A stretch of 64,000 nt of DNA from Xanthomonas sontii (GCF_040529055.1 NZ_CP132342.1:3532001-3596000), one strand, 5' to 3'; positions 20,189 to 30,729 are shown, counted from the first letter of the stretch. The notes: a model not told the origin generated them from the letters alone. Program-made: numbers and translations.

Positions 20189-20282
20189 TGCCCTACCCGC
20201 CACATCGTGCACACACCCAGTTCCATCATCGCTCCAGAAGAAAGGCCGGCGTGCGGGGACCACTCGCCGTGTCGCCGAGTGT

Positions 20283-20292
20283 AGTGCGCACT
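20283..20292. promoter_or_regulatory. short palindrome upstream of xylB
   Basis: AGTGCGCACT is a perfect 10-base palindrome about 95 bases upstream of the xylB start. It could be a repressor half-site pair of the LacI/GntR kind. It does not match the xylose box known from Xanthomonas (TGGTAGCGCTAACA), which I did not find in this window. Weak evidence. Confidence 0.3.
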
Positions 20293-20603
20293 GCACGCAT
20301 CACGCAGCGGCGCATGATGACGCCGGGTGCCGCGCGCTGCCAGCGCGTCCCGGGCGATGGCGTACGCACGCACCGGTTCCAGCCGCTCTGCAGCCAATTC
20401 ACGGTCAACGCATGCAGAAGCAGGACAAGGATCGAGCCAACGGATGTCATTGCATGCAGGGACGGCCCGTCGCATGCGCGACACGATGACGACTGGCGCG
20501 GTCTCGACTCTGCGCAGGAGGTGTCTACACACGGCACCATCTTGGTGCACCGCATCAAACCTGCGCGCAAGGCGTGAGCACGTTGCAGCGGAGCGCATTC
20601 GAT

Positions 20604-20855
20604 GCATCCCTTCTCCCCCTGGACCATGGCCCTCTTCGGGGAAGTACCCCAGGGAGCGGATGAAGCCCTGCGCTCCGTACCCTCACCCCAACCCCTCTCC
20701 CGAGGGGAGAGGGGCTTAAGCGCGCCGCTGCCGCTTCTTTGCCGTCACCTGGGTCGTACCGTCGCTTGCGAACTCGCCTTCCTTCTCCCGTCGGGACCAT
20801 GGCCCCCTTTTTTGGGGGAAGGTGCCCCGCAGGGGCGGATGAGGGTACGGGCGTA
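20604..20855 (-). repeat. palindromic intergenic repeat, copy 2 plus a partial copy
   Basis: Read on the minus strand, 20851 to 20678 contains the full module: CCCTCATCCGCCCC left part, then about 60 bases of extra sequence, then the CCCCTCTCCCCTCGGGAGAGGGG hairpin and the GTTGGGGTGAGGGTAC tail. A second left part follows at about 20660-20604. Part of the module is identical to the copy near 36.3 kb. Confidence 0.75.
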
Positions 20856-20944
20856 GCGCGCATGTTTCGCTGCATCGCGCCCCAGTCGGCACGCCATGAC
20901 CGCCAGCACGCGGCAACTGACATTGGCGACATCTCGCGCCAGGC

Positions 20945-23827
20945 TCATCCAGCCCGCGCCTCGACGGCATGGCCGGTCCGCTTGCGCGGCACCTCCAGGG
21001 GTTGGCCGCGGTACTCCACGCTGGCGTCGGCCGCGGGTTCGAGTGCGCCGGCATCGTCGCGTGGGCCATCGACGAAGCGCACATGGATGGTGCGCCGGTC
21101 CTGCATGCCCGGCCAGCGCCCCTCGCGCGCGCCGATGCGCAGCACGCCGCTGGCCTGGTCCCACTGCAGCGGGATGCGGCTGAACTCGCCCTGCTCGTAG
21201 CCGTAGCCGGTGCCGTCGTCCTCGTACAGCGAGAAGCGGCCGTCGGCGCCGGTATAGACCACCACGGTCAGCGGTGCATCCGGGATCTGGTCGACGTACT
21301 GCTGCACGCGGGTCATCGGCACGATGGCGCCGGCGCGCACGAACAGCGGTATGCGCTGCAGCGGCGCGGCGGCGTCGATGGTCTGGCCGCCGGCGTGGCG
21401 CGCGCCACTGTTGAAGTCGATCCAGTCGGTGCCCGCCGGCAGGTAGACCTGGCGCGAGGTCGCACCGAAGCGGGTCACCGGCGCGACCAGGAACGCCGGG
21501 CCGAACAGGTACTCGTCGTCGATGTCGGCGACCTTGGGGTCGTGCGGGAAGTCCATCGGCAGGCCGCGCATCATCACCCCGTCGTGGTGATAGGTGTCGC
21601 CGGCGAGCGTGTAGATGTAGGGCAGCAGCGCGTAGCGCAGGCGGCTGTAGTAGGCCATGCTGGCGTAGTACGGCGTGCCTTCCGGCGCGATGTTCCAGAT
21701 CTCGCGGTACGGAAACTGGCCGTGCGAACGGAACAGCGGCACGAAGGCGCCGAACTGGAACCAGCGCGTGTTGAGTTCGCGCCACTCGGGCATGTGCGCC
21801 GGGTCCTGGCGTTCGTAGCGCTTCTCCACGGCGAAGCCGCCGATGTCGAAGGTCCAGTTCGGCAGGCCCGACATCGACAGATTGACGCCGGCGGAGATCT
21901 GCTCGCGCATGTCCTCCCAGCGCGAGGCGATATCGCCGCTCCACACCGCCACGGCATTGCGCTGGATGCCGGCGTAGCCCTTGCGCGAGAGGATGAACAC
22001 GCGCTTGCCGTCGGCGGCGCGGTCGCCGGCATAGACGCCGTGGGTGTGCGGCAGCGGATAGGAATTAAAGAACTCGGTGGACGGCCCCAGCGCGGTCGGG
22101 GTGGTGCGCGCCTTGCGCTCGGCGATGTCCAGGTTGGAGTGCACGTCGGGTTCGTCGGCATCCAGCCACCAGGCATCGATGCCCTTGCGGTTGAGTGTTT
22201 CGTCGATCTGCCGCCAGTAGATCGCCTGCGCATCGGCCGCGTACGGATCGTAGAAGGCGTTGGTGTAGCCCTTGCCGATCCAGTCCAGTTCGCCCACCTC
22301 GACATTGCGCCGGTAGATGTGCCCGGCCGCGTCCAGTTCCTTGTAGTGGTCCGTGCTCGGGTAGAACTTCGGCCAGACCGAGATCATCAGCTGCGCGTGG
22401 CTGGCGTGCACCGCCTTGACCATGCCGTCCGGATCCGGAAAGCGCGCGCGGTCGAAAGCGTGCGAGCCCCAGGCGTTCTCCGGCCAGTACGACCAGTCGA
22501 GCACGATGTTGTCGATCGGCAACTGCCGCCGGCGGTACTCGGCCAGCACGCCGAGCAGTTCGTCCTGGGTCTTGTAGCGCTCGCGGCTCTGCCAGAAGCC
22601 GTAGGCCCACTTCGGCAGCAACACGGCCTTGCCGGTGAGCGTGCGGTAGCCGGCGATGACCTGGTCGGCGTTGTCGCCGGCGACGACGTAGTAGTCGATC
22701 ATCTGCCCCGCTTCCGACCATAGCGACAGGTCGCCGGTTTCGGCCGCCGGCAGCGGGTCGCGATGCAGCAGCGCGATGTAGCTGGGATCGATCAGGTCCC
22801 ACTCGACCTTGAGGGAATGCCTCTGGCCGGGCTGCAACTGCAGCGCGAACTCGTGGTGCCAGGGGTTCCAGTTCTGCCGCCAGCGGTCGACCAGCAGCTT
22901 GCCGTCGACCCACAGCCTGGCGTACTCGCTGGCGTAGAGCGAGAAAGTATGCGTGCCGCTGCGTTCGGCCTCGATCTGGCCTTCCCAGCGCACCTGGATG
23001 CGACGCTTGTCGCCGGGCTTGGCCGCGGCGGGGAATTTCGCCAGGTCCTTGATGTACTGATAGTCGATGTCGGCTTCGCGACGCTCCAGCACCGGCTTGC
23101 CGTCGATCGCGTAATGCGCGGTGAGCGCACCAGGCTTGCCCTGCGCGTCGTACAGGCGCAGCGTCGCCGGCAGCGGCTGCAGCCCGCGCGGATCGCCGAA
23201 GCGGGTGATCGCGTTGTTGTCCCACAGGATCCCGTAGTTGCGACTGGAGACCAGAAACGGCACCGCCATGTCGAGATTGCTCTGCAGCAGTTCGATGTCG
23301 TGGCCCTTCTGGTTCATCCAGCCCTGCTGGTGCTGGCCGAACCCGTAGAAGGCCTCGTCGGGCGGCGAGACGAAGCGCTGGCGCACGCTCAGGTAGTGGC
23401 GGCCCTCGACCTGCAACGGCGCGAAGCTGCGCCCGCCCGCCACTTCCGCCAGCAGCGGCGTGCCCTGCGCATCGCTGAAGCCGACATGGCCGTCGACGGT
23501 GGAGACCTGCGCGGTCATCCGCGCGGTCTTGAGCTGCACCGTGTCGCCGTGTTGCTCCAGCGTAAAGCCGGTGTCGCCCTGCACCGGCACCCGCATCAGG
23601 CTGGGTGTGCGCTGGAATGCGCCGGTCGGATCGGCACTGACCCGGACGATGCCGCGGTCGATCACCTGCAGGCGTACCGGCGCGGCGCCCTTGCCGCTGG
23701 GATGCACGGTGACGCCATCGGCATCGCGGGTCACCTGCTGCGCGGCGGCGGACGCGGCGACCGCGAGCAACGCCAGCGCCAACAGGCGTGGCAACGAAGG
23801 CGGCAGGCAACGGTTGGCGTGGTGCAT
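20945..23827 (-). CDS. GH31 alpha-xylosidase with PA14 insert, secreted
   Basis: This is a 960-residue exported glycoside hydrolase predicted to remove alpha-1,6-xylosyl units from the non-reducing end of xyloglucan oligosaccharides. A signal peptide (A-L-A-V-A-A-S-A-A-A-Q) is followed by the GH31 N-terminal sandwich. A PA14-like insert lies about residues 225-365 (W-E-G-Q-I-E-A-E-R-S-G-T-H-T-F-S-L), as in Cellvibrio alpha-xylosidase CjXyl31A. The catalytic barrel has the predicted nucleophile Asp556 in W-W-L-D-A-D-E-P-D and the predicted acid/base Asp632 in W-S-G-D. The start is ATG 23827, with AAGGGAG 5 bases upstream; a GTG six bases earlier is less likely. It is fourth in the TonB receptor-esterase-GH35-GH31 gene string, 53 bases after GH35. 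Confidence 0.92.
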   Translation of the reverse strand: MHHANRCLPPSLPRLLALALLAVAASAAAQQVTRDADGVTVHPSGKGAAPVRLQVIDRGIVRVSADPTGAFQRTPSLMRVPVQGDTGFTLEQHGDTVQLKTARMTAQVSTVDGHVGFSDAQGTPLLAEVAGGRSFAPLQVEGRHYLSVRQRFVSPPDEAFYGFGQHQQGWMNQKGHDIELLQSNLDMAVPFLVSSRNYGILWDNNAITRFGDPRGLQPLPATLRLYDAQGKPGALTAHYAIDGKPVLERREADIDYQYIKDLAKFPAAAKPGDKRRIQVRWEGQIEAERSGTHTFSLYASEYARLWVDGKLLVDRWRQNWNPWHHEFALQLQPGQRHSLKVEWDLIDPSYIALLHRDPLPAAETGDLSLWSEAGQMIDYYVVAGDNADQVIAGYRTLTGKAVLLPKWAYGFWQSRERYKTQDELLGVLAEYRRRQLPIDNIVLDWSYWPENAWGSHAFDRARFPDPDGMVKAVHASHAQLMISVWPKFYPSTDHYKELDAAGHIYRRNVEVGELDWIGKGYTNAFYDPYAADAQAIYWRQIDETLNRKGIDAWWLDADEPDVHSNLDIAERKARTTPTALGPSTEFFNSYPLPHTHGVYAGDRAADGKRVFILSRKGYAGIQRNAVAVWSGDIASRWEDMREQISAGVNLSMSGLPNWTFDIGGFAVEKRYERQDPAHMPEWRELNTRWFQFGAFVPLFRSHGQFPYREIWNIAPEGTPYYASMAYYSRLRYALLPYIYTLAGDTYHHDGVMMRGLPMDFPHDPKVADIDDEYLFGPAFLVAPVTRFGATSRQVYLPAGTDWIDFNSGARHAGGQTIDAAAPLQRIPLFVRAGAIVPMTRVQQYVDQIPDAPLTVVVYTGADGRFSLYEDDGTGYGYEQGEFSRIPLQWDQASGVLRIGAREGRWPGMQDRRTIHVRFVDGPRDDAGALEPAADASVEYRGQPLEVPRKRTGHAVEARAG

Positions 23828-23880
23828 GGTCACTCCCTTGGAAAGTCACGCGGCATGGCGCGTCTGGCGCCGCCGCATGG

Positions 23881-25566
23881 TCAATAAGTCGCCAGGGTGA
23901 CGCGCAGCAATTGCGGCACGTCGGAAAAGTTGAGTCCGTAATCGGTCTGGTCGCCGTTCCAGTTGCGCCGGAACCGCCACTGCTCGCCGTCGTACACACC
24001 CTCCTCCACCCGGTCGTAGAGCATGTTGGCGGTCGTGGCGCTGGCCGGATGCAGGGTCACCCGCGCATGCTGGGCGGTGATCAGGAAGGTATCCGGGCCG
24101 AGTTCGGCGATCAGCGCCGCGCCGATCGGCGCGGGATTGCCGGGCGGCTCGCCCTGGAACCAGAACTGCGGCACGCCGTAGGTGACGGTGGCGCTCCAGC
24201 GCGCGTTGAGCGGCAGTTCCTGCACCGCATGGCCCGGCGCCTCGGCGGTGCCGTGCAGCTTGCCGGCGGCCGCGGCGCGGGCGAACACGCGCATGCCCAT
24301 GCCCACCGCGCGATAGCCCAGCGCGAACGGCGCCAGCGCCTGCGCATCCACGCGCTTGGCACCGAGCGGATCGTTGGAATAGCCGCTGTAGTCGATGCCG
24401 AAGGTCGACCAGCCGATGCCGTCGTGGCCCAGCGCCGGATACAGGTAGCGCGCGTACTCGGGGCGGTTGCCGGTCTCGGCGACGAACAGCGCGTTGTCGG
24501 GGCGCGCGTAGCGCTGCAGCACCGTGGTGTACAGCGGGTACTCGGGCATGTAGATGTCCGGCGCCAGCAGGTCGATGTGCGGTGCCGCCGCCTTCCACAC
24601 GTCCAGCACGTTGTCGGTGGGGCCGCCGCTGGCGTACTGCCCGGGCTGGCCCGGATTGAACGGGCCGCGCAACGCCGCATTGACGTAGATCGGCAAGGGA
24701 TACGCGGCCTTGCCGGCCTCGGCGATACGGTCGATGAAGTGCGCGATGTGCCAGGCATGGAAGATCTCGTCGGCCTCGGCGCCGAACACCTGCGCCCAGC
24801 TGCCCGGCGACTTGCCGAGCCGCTGCAGCAACGCCTGTGGCACCGGGCCGTCGAACACGCGCTGCGCCATCGGCGAGAAGTCGCGCGCACTGCCGTAGGT
24901 GCCCGGCTCGTTCTCGGCCTGCACCATGATCACGGTGCGCTGCGGATCGGCCTGGCGCAGATGCCGCATGAAGGCAACGAAGGCGGTGCGGTCGGCCTGC
25001 AGCGTGGCCGGCGCCAGCGGCGACAGCGAACCCAGGCGTCGCCCGTCGCGCGTGACCACGCGCGGGAAGCGCGCATCGTCGGTCTTGACCCAGTGCGGCG
25101 TGTAGTTGGGGCCATTGTTCTTCCAGGTGCCGAACCACAGCAGCACCAGCCGCACCCGCTGCGTGCGCGCCTGCGCCAAAAGAGTGTCGACGAAGGAAAA
25201 ATCGAACTGCCCCTCTTCCGGCTCCACCTGTTCCCAGGCGATCGGCACCTGCACCGTGTTCGGTCCCAGCGCGCGGATCGCCGGCCACACCTGCGCCAGC
25301 GCCGCCGGATAGTTGCTGGAGTTGTTGACCTGCGCGCCGAGGATCAGGAACGGCGCGCCGTCGACCAACAGCGCGTGGCGGCCGTCGTTGCTGACCAGGC
25401 GCGGGATCGGTGCCTGGGCCGGCGCCGATGTCGCGGCAGCGGGCGTGTGCGTCTCCGCCGACGGTGCATCCGGCGCGGCCTGGCAGCCGCTCAGCAGCAG
25501 CGACAGCAGGACCGGCAGCCGCCATGCGGTGCGCAACGCGCGCGACGGCGATCCGATTCTCCGCAT
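23881..25566 (-). CDS. GH35 beta-galactosidase, lipoprotein
   Basis: This is a 561-residue GH35-type enzyme with a C-terminal region of the DUF5597 kind. The signal ends in L-L-S-G-C, a lipobox, so it should be anchored in an envelope membrane. Predicted acid/base Glu220 lies in A-E-N-E-P-G-T-Y-G and predicted nucleophile Glu364 in F-V-A-E-T-G-N. Early motifs G-A-Q-V-N-N-S-S and [13 protein letters not shown] are typical of the family. In a xyloglucan locus such an enzyme removes beta-1,2-galactosyl from xylosyl side chains, exposing xylose for the GH31 enzyme; that role is inferred. ATG 25566 lies 17 bases after the esterase stop. Confidence 0.9.
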   Translation of the reverse strand: MRRIGSPSRALRTAWRLPVLLSLLLSGCQAAPDAPSAETHTPAAATSAPAQAPIPRLVSNDGRHALLVDGAPFLILGAQVNNSSNYPAALAQVWPAIRALGPNTVQVPIAWEQVEPEEGQFDFSFVDTLLAQARTQRVRLVLLWFGTWKNNGPNYTPHWVKTDDARFPRVVTRDGRRLGSLSPLAPATLQADRTAFVAFMRHLRQADPQRTVIMVQAENEPGTYGSARDFSPMAQRVFDGPVPQALLQRLGKSPGSWAQVFGAEADEIFHAWHIAHFIDRIAEAGKAAYPLPIYVNAALRGPFNPGQPGQYASGGPTDNVLDVWKAAAPHIDLLAPDIYMPEYPLYTTVLQRYARPDNALFVAETGNRPEYARYLYPALGHDGIGWSTFGIDYSGYSNDPLGAKRVDAQALAPFALGYRAVGMGMRVFARAAAAGKLHGTAEAPGHAVQELPLNARWSATVTYGVPQFWFQGEPPGNPAPIGAALIAELGPDTFLITAQHARVTLHPASATTANMLYDRVEEGVYDGEQWRFRRNWNGDQTDYGLNFSDVPQLLRVTLATY

Positions 25567-25583
25567 GTGGCCGGCGCCCAGCC

Positions 25584-27518
25584 TCACCAGTCGTCGCTGC
25601 GGAACGGGCCCACCGGCAACTGCTCGCGGCTGACCAGGTTGGCGTCCTCGGGGTTTTCGCTCCAGGCGTAGCGCACTGCCTGCGGCTGCGGCACCTCGTC
25701 GCTGCGGACCACCACCTGGTCGCCCTCGATCCGTGCCTGCGCCGGATGGAAGCGGCGATCGGCGCCGGCCAGGGCGAAGCCACGCAGCACAGTACCGCCG
25801 CCACGCACCGCCAGGGTGCTGCCCATCAGGTCGAACATCACCTGCGCCTGGCCATCGGCGAACGTGGCGCGCGCGAACATCGGCGCGCTGTAGACCAGGG
25901 TTTCGCCGTAGGCCACGTGGCGTGCGACCAGCGCCAGGCGATGCCCCACGTCCTGCTTGTTGGGGGGATGGATGTTGTCCGGCGTGCCGATGTCGATGGT
26001 CACCGCCTGCCCGGTGGCCGGCAGCGCCAGCGTCCTGGTCTGCGATTCGCGCAGTTGCGCCCACGGACTCAGGTCGCCCTGGTCGTTGCCCGCCTTCCAG
26101 TTGGCCAGTTGCACCCACAGGAACGGCAGCTGCGGCTGTCCGCGCTCCTGCCGCCAGCGCCCGATCAGCGAGGCGAACTGCTCGCGGTAGCGCAGCGCGC
26201 CATACGGGTAGGCGTTGCTCTCGCCCTGGTACCAGATCACGCCCTTGACCGGGAACGGCTGCAAGGGATGGATCATCGCGTTGTACAGCAGCGTCGGCAC
26301 CTGGTTCTTGTCGTCGTTGGCGGCCAACGTGACCTGACCTGGGCGGAACTGCCAGTCGCCGGCCAGCGAACGCAGCTGGCCACCGTCGGGCTGCACGAAG
26401 AACGCCGTCGCATCGCCGGGAATGCCGCCGAAGCCGCCGGTATCCAGGATGCGGATCGCGATGTGGTTGACGCCGGCGCGCAGCGCTGCCGGCGGCACGC
26501 GGTAGCGGCGCGGCTCGGTGTAGCGCCCTTCGGTGTGGCCGACCTCCACGCCGTTGACGTAGGTGGTGTCGGCATCGTCGGCCGGGCCGATGCCCACGAC
26601 GGCGCCGGTCTTGGCTTCGGCTGCACTGAGGGTAAAGGTGGTGCGATACCAAGCGACGCCGTCCATGCCGACGTAGCCATGCTGTTCCCACAGCCCCGGC
26701 AGCGGCTGGCGGTCCCAGTCGCGGTCGTCCAGATCGGCAGCGGCCCAGCCGGCATCCGCATCCGCGGTGGTCGGCTGTGGCCAGCGCGCCACGCGCCGCC
26801 GGGTCTCGCCGAGGTCCTGTGCGTCCTTGGCCTGCATCTGCGCGATGCGCGTGCGCACCTGCGCCGCGTCCACGCCCGGCGAGGCCGCGTCCATCCAGGC
26901 CTCGATCGCACTGCCGCCCCAGGTGCTGTCGATGATGCCGATCGGCACGCCGGTGTGCTGGCGCAGGTCGCGCGCGAAGAAATACGCCACCGCCGAGAAT
27001 GCGCCGGCGGTGGCGGGCGTCGCCGCAACCCAACTGCCGCCGGGCAGCCGTGGCTGCGGCTGCGCCGACCAGGCCTTGGGCACCTTGAAGTTGCGCAGTT
27101 GCGGATCCGTGGCCGCCGCCACTTCGCGTGCGCCGTCGCGCGCCTGCGCCAGCGGCCACTCCATGTTGGACTGGCCGCTGGCCAGCCACACGTCGCCGAT
27201 CAGCACGTCGCCGATGCGGCGTTGGCTGCCGTCGCCCTGCACCTCCAGCACGTACGGGCCACCGGCCGCATGCACCGGCAACTGCAGTTGCCAGCGACCA
27301 TCGCGGCCCGCGACCGCGCTGGCGCTGGCACCGTCCAGGCGCGCCTGGATGCGTGCGCCAGGCGTAGCCCAACCCCAGACCGGAATCGGTGCATCGCGCT
27401 GCAGGACGGCGCCGTCGGCGAACAGCAACGGCAGTTGCAGTTCCGCCGCGGCCGGCCATGACGCGAACGCCAGCGCCAGCAGCGCCAGGCGAACGGTGGG
27501 ATGCAGCGGTCTTGCCAT
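25584..27518 (-). CDS. SGNH acetylesterase of the sialate O-acetylesterase/CE20 type (xyloglucan acetylesterase candidate)
   Basis: This is a 644-residue exported protein with signal peptide A-F-A-S-W-P-A-A-A. The SGNH fold is split: the nucleophile Ser117 is in S-G-Q-S-N-M-E-W, the oxyanion block is W-Y-Q-G-E-S-N, and the Asp514-x-x-His517 pair is in T-P-D-N-I-H-P. Between them (about residues 260-400) is a jelly-roll insert like a GH2 sugar-binding domain (W-Y-R-T-T-F-T-L and [10 protein letters not shown]). From memory this matches the xyloglucan acetylesterase of Xanthomonas citri that founded family CE20, which releases acetyl groups from galactosyl side chains so GH35 can act. ATG 27518 has AGGAA 8 bases upstream. 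It lies second in the operon, between the TonB receptor and GH35. Confidence 0.88.
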   Translation of the reverse strand: MARPLHPTVRLALLALAFASWPAAAELQLPLLFADGAVLQRDAPIPVWGWATPGARIQARLDGASASAVAGRDGRWQLQLPVHAAGGPYVLEVQGDGSQRRIGDVLIGDVWLASGQSNMEWPLAQARDGAREVAAATDPQLRNFKVPKAWSAQPQPRLPGGSWVAATPATAGAFSAVAYFFARDLRQHTGVPIGIIDSTWGGSAIEAWMDAASPGVDAAQVRTRIAQMQAKDAQDLGETRRRVARWPQPTTADADAGWAAADLDDRDWDRQPLPGLWEQHGYVGMDGVAWYRTTFTLSAAEAKTGAVVGIGPADDADTTYVNGVEVGHTEGRYTEPRRYRVPPAALRAGVNHIAIRILDTGGFGGIPGDATAFFVQPDGGQLRSLAGDWQFRPGQVTLAANDDKNQVPTLLYNAMIHPLQPFPVKGVIWYQGESNAYPYGALRYREQFASLIGRWRQERGQPQLPFLWVQLANWKAGNDQGDLSPWAQLRESQTRTLALPATGQAVTIDIGTPDNIHPPNKQDVGHRLALVARHVAYGETLVYSAPMFARATFADGQAQVMFDLMGSTLAVRGGGTVLRGFALAGADRRFHPAQARIEGDQVVVRSDEVPQPQAVRYAWSENPEDANLVSREQLPVGPFRSDDW

Positions 27519-27603
27519 GAGCGGTTCCTGTGTCGGGAGGAAAAACCGGCGGCAGCCATCCGCCTCGCCGCAGGCGGACCGCGCGCCGGAGATTGCTGCG
27601 CGC

Positions 27604-30540
27604 CTACCAGTTGGCGCGCAGCACCAGCGAGTAGCGACGATCGTTGACGAACCAGCTGCGCGTGTACAGATGCCGGTCGACCTCGCCATCGCTGTAGGAG
27701 GTCGGCCCCATCAGCACCTTGGTCTCCGCGTTGGTGATGTTGTTGGCCTGGATGCCCAGTTGCAGGTGCGGCGTGAACCGGTAGAACACCGAGCCGTCGA
27801 GCTGGCCGTAGTCGTCCGACCAGGTGGGCAGCTTGGTCGACACGTCGCTGGCGGTCAGCAGATAGCGCGAACGCCAGTTGTAGGCCAGGCGCACCGACAG
27901 CGGACCCTTCTCGTAGATGCCGGCGAGGTTGTAGCTGCGCCGCGACAGGCCTTCCAGCGGCAGCGCCACGCCGGTCACGGTGGTCTTGGTGTAGGGATCG
28001 GTGGCCGTGTTCACGCCGCCGCTGCTGTCGACGAAGGTGAAGTTGGCATTGACGCCGAAGCCACTCATCCAGCCCGGCAGCGAATCGAAGAACTGCGTGT
28101 AACCGTACTCGAAGCCGCGGATGCGGCCCTTGTCCATGTTGTACGGACGCGTCACCAGGAAATCCTGGCCGCCATAGTTTTCGGTGACGGTCTGGTTGGA
28201 GAAGTAGTCCTTGACGCTCTTGTAGAACAGCGTCACGTACATCATGTCGCTGCTGTCGAAGTACCACTCCAGCGCGGCGTCGTACTGGTCGGCCTTCATC
28301 GGCTTGAGGTTGGGATTGCCGGCGGAGCCGGTCCAGTCCTTCAGCGAGCCGTCGTCGTTGACGGTGGCGGTGAGCAGCAGATATGGCTGCAACTGGGTGT
28401 AGTCCGGCCGCGCCATCGCCTTGGACGCGGCCAGGCGCAACTGCAGCGCATCGGAGAACTTGAAGCGCAGGTTCAGGCTCGGCAGCACGTCGGTGTAGCT
28501 GCCGCGCGCGTCGTTCGGGAAGTACTGCCCGTAATACTGGGCCTTGAGCGCGTCCGAGGCCGAGGTGGCGGACAGGTCCGGATACTGGCCGTAGCCCGAG
28601 GCCTCGGTCCTGGTCTGCACCACCCGCACGCCGATGTTGCCGTCCACCGGCACGCCCAGCGCGGTGTCGTTGCCGAAGTACATCACCATGTACGCGGCCT
28701 GGGTGCGTTCGAACTGGCGGTTGGTGTCCTGCAACTGATACTGGTCCGGCGCCCAGCCATAACCGCGCAGTGCGACGATCTGCTCGATCAGCGCCGAGGT
28801 GCCGGCGTAGTCCTTGACCGCGCTGTTGCGCGGGAAATACAGGTTGTTGGGCACGCGCACCTTGCCGCGCAGCAGGTTCGAAAAGGAATACAGCGACGAG
28901 GACGCGGTCATGTAGCTGGCCAGGTCGGCCAGGCCGGTGGCGGCGCCGGGGATGGTCGCCCAGTTGTCGCTGATCACGCCCCAGTTGTAGCCGGAATTCT
29001 TGTTGGTCTGGGTGCGGTCGGTGGCGCGGATGCCGACACGGAAGGTGCGCAGCCACGGGTTGTCGTCGTAGCTGTACTCCAGGTCGAAGCGCGTGGCCAG
29101 TTCGCGGCCGCGGTTCTTGGCCAGGTGATCCATCGCCGCGCTCCAGAAGTAGTTGGAGGGGTCGGCGGTGTAGCTCGGGTCGGCCAGGGTCACTGCGGGA
29201 TACTTGCCGCTGAGGTCGAAGGTCAGGCCCGGCAGATAGATCGAACTGAACAGGGTGAAATCCAGGGTGTCGCTCTGCGACTGCACCAGTTGCATGTCGC
29301 CGCGCACGGTCAGCCGGTCGGTCAAACGATGGGTGAAGCCGCCGGACAGATCGGAGGTGGTGGTGCTCTGCCGGGCGTAGCGGTTGTCGGTGTAGAAGCG
29401 CACGCCGTCGTTGCCGGTGACGTTGCCGCGCCAGGAACTGGACGCCGGCGAGCCGCTGACGAAACGGCCTGCGTCGTCGTAGGTGAAGGTGGTGCCCGGC
29501 GCCGGCGCGATGGCGTTGGTGTCGTCGTTGAAGAACGCAGCGCGCTCCTGCCAATTCATGTCGTAGGACGAGCGCAGGTATTGCACGTAGAGGTCGGTGG
29601 CATCGCTGGGCCGCCACTGGAAGGCGGCCGCCACGCCCTTGCGCTTGCGTTCGAACGCCAGCTGCCGCCAGTTGACGCCACCGGGCACGTACACCTTGTC
29701 GAAGCTGGTGCCGGCCAGCAGCGCGGGATCGGTGCGGCGCACGAACGGTTCCACCTGGATGCCGTCGCTGCGCGTGGCCAGCTCCGAGTGCGCCACATCG
29801 AGCATGAAGCCCATTTCGCCCAGGCCGGTATTCCAGCGATCGCTGAACAGGAACGAGCCCGACGGCTTGTAGGTCTTGCTCAGGTCGCCGTAGTTGACGT
29901 CGGCAGTGAAGCCGATCACGCGGCCGGGCTGGTCGAACGGCATGCGCGTGCGCAGGTTGACCGTGCCGCCGAGGCCGCCTTCGATGATCTCCGCCGAGGG
30001 ATTCTTGTACACGTCCACGCCGGCCATCAGTTCGGCCGGCACGTCCTCGAAGCTGAGCCCGCGTCCGCTGGCGGCGCTGAAGCTGTCGCGACCGTTGAGT
30101 TCGCCGCGCACCTGGGTCATGCCACGGATCATCACCCCACTGCCTTCGGCCGAGAAGTGGTCCGGGTCGTTGCGCGCCATGAAGTGATCGATGGTCACGC
30201 CGCTGACCCGCTGCAGGGTCTCGGTGACGCTGCGGTCCGGCAGCGCGCCGATGTCCTCGGCGCTGACCGAATCGACGATCTGCTCGGCATCGTGCTTGAT
30301 CGACTGCGACTTGATCAGGCTGCCGCGCACGCCCTTGACCTCGACCGCATCGAGCTGGGTCACCGGGTCGCCCTTCTTGCGCGCGGCAGGCGGTGCGCTC
30401 GCAGACTCCGCCTCCTGCGCCAGTGCCTGTGCGCTGAGCAGCAGGCCGATGCTCAGCGCGATGAGCGAATGCGGCAAAACACGGGGACGACGTGACGCTG
30501 CGGTCGGCAGAGCCGGACCACAAGAATGCTGCGATGCCAT
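27604..30540 (-). CDS. TonB-dependent outer-membrane receptor (xyloglucan oligosaccharide uptake candidate)
   Basis: This is a 978-residue protein with a signal peptide ending A-L-A-Q. A plug domain (about residues 70-190) begins after a TonB-box-like L-D-A-V-E-V-K-G and contains I-G-A-L-P-D-R-S-V-T-E-T-L-Q-R-V-S-G-V and an I-I-E-G-G-L-G-G-T-V-N-L-R segment. A long beta-barrel follows and ends in an aromatic residue (L-V-L-R-A-N-W), as outer-membrane barrels do. This is the long TonB receptor class common in xanthomonad carbohydrate-utilisation loci. It heads the minus-strand string of receptor, esterase, GH35 and GH31. ATG 30540 has GGGAGG 8 bases upstream. The substrate is inferred from neighbours. 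Confidence 0.92.
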   Translation of the reverse strand: MASQHSCGPALPTAASRRPRVLPHSLIALSIGLLLSAQALAQEAESASAPPAARKKGDPVTQLDAVEVKGVRGSLIKSQSIKHDAEQIVDSVSAEDIGALPDRSVTETLQRVSGVTIDHFMARNDPDHFSAEGSGVMIRGMTQVRGELNGRDSFSAASGRGLSFEDVPAELMAGVDVYKNPSAEIIEGGLGGTVNLRTRMPFDQPGRVIGFTADVNYGDLSKTYKPSGSFLFSDRWNTGLGEMGFMLDVAHSELATRSDGIQVEPFVRRTDPALLAGTSFDKVYVPGGVNWRQLAFERKRKGVAAAFQWRPSDATDLYVQYLRSSYDMNWQERAAFFNDDTNAIAPAPGTTFTYDDAGRFVSGSPASSSWRGNVTGNDGVRFYTDNRYARQSTTTSDLSGGFTHRLTDRLTVRGDMQLVQSQSDTLDFTLFSSIYLPGLTFDLSGKYPAVTLADPSYTADPSNYFWSAAMDHLAKNRGRELATRFDLEYSYDDNPWLRTFRVGIRATDRTQTNKNSGYNWGVISDNWATIPGAATGLADLASYMTASSSLYSFSNLLRGKVRVPNNLYFPRNSAVKDYAGTSALIEQIVALRGYGWAPDQYQLQDTNRQFERTQAAYMVMYFGNDTALGVPVDGNIGVRVVQTRTEASGYGQYPDLSATSASDALKAQYYGQYFPNDARGSYTDVLPSLNLRFKFSDALQLRLAASKAMARPDYTQLQPYLLLTATVNDDGSLKDWTGSAGNPNLKPMKADQYDAALEWYFDSSDMMYVTLFYKSVKDYFSNQTVTENYGGQDFLVTRPYNMDKGRIRGFEYGYTQFFDSLPGWMSGFGVNANFTFVDSSGGVNTATDPYTKTTVTGVALPLEGLSRRSYNLAGIYEKGPLSVRLAYNWRSRYLLTASDVSTKLPTWSDDYGQLDGSVFYRFTPHLQLGIQANNITNAETKVLMGPTSYSDGEVDRHLYTRSWFVNDRRYSLVLRANW

Positions 30541-30719
30541 GCTGTTTCCCTCCCAGGAGACATGCACACAGACACGGGCGACGGTCGCACCAGGGCGCCG
30601 TCCTGCGAGTTGTGACGGCGTCGGTCTCAGCCGCTGCCGTATCGGATGGCGCCGCTGCGCAGAGTGGCAGGCCGGTCGCTACCGCGATCGGCCGAGACTA
30701 GAAATGACATTCGCGTGAA

Positions 30720-30729
30720 GCAAATGAAA
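30720..30729 (-). promoter_or_regulatory. TTTCATTTGC element upstream of the TonB receptor gene
   Basis: Read on the minus strand this is TTTCATTTGC, about 180 bases before the receptor ATG in the only AT-rich patch of that interval. The identical 10-mer occurs between the LysR gene and dgoA (31855-31864). A second TCATTT lies about 20 bases downstream of it on the same strand. It could be a shared operator or promoter element. Confidence 0.35.

Larger units (their letters stand above)
20189..20944. other. long intergenic region between xylB and the alpha-xylosidase gene
   Basis: This stretch of 756 bases has no credible gene on either strand. The xylB-proximal part (20189-20600) should hold the xylB promoter. 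The remainder (20604-20855) is one and a half inverted copies of the palindromic intergenic repeat. In better-known xanthomonad xyloglucan loci further glycosidase genes can lie around this point; none is present here, not even as a recognisable fragment. Confidence 0.6.

Noticed and set aside
26767..30495. A 1242-codon open frame on the plus strand
   Set aside because: It is antisense to the TonB receptor and part of the esterase gene; its translation is Arg/His/Gln/Val-rich low-information sequence without domains. It arises from GC-rich codon bias in the real minus-strand genes.
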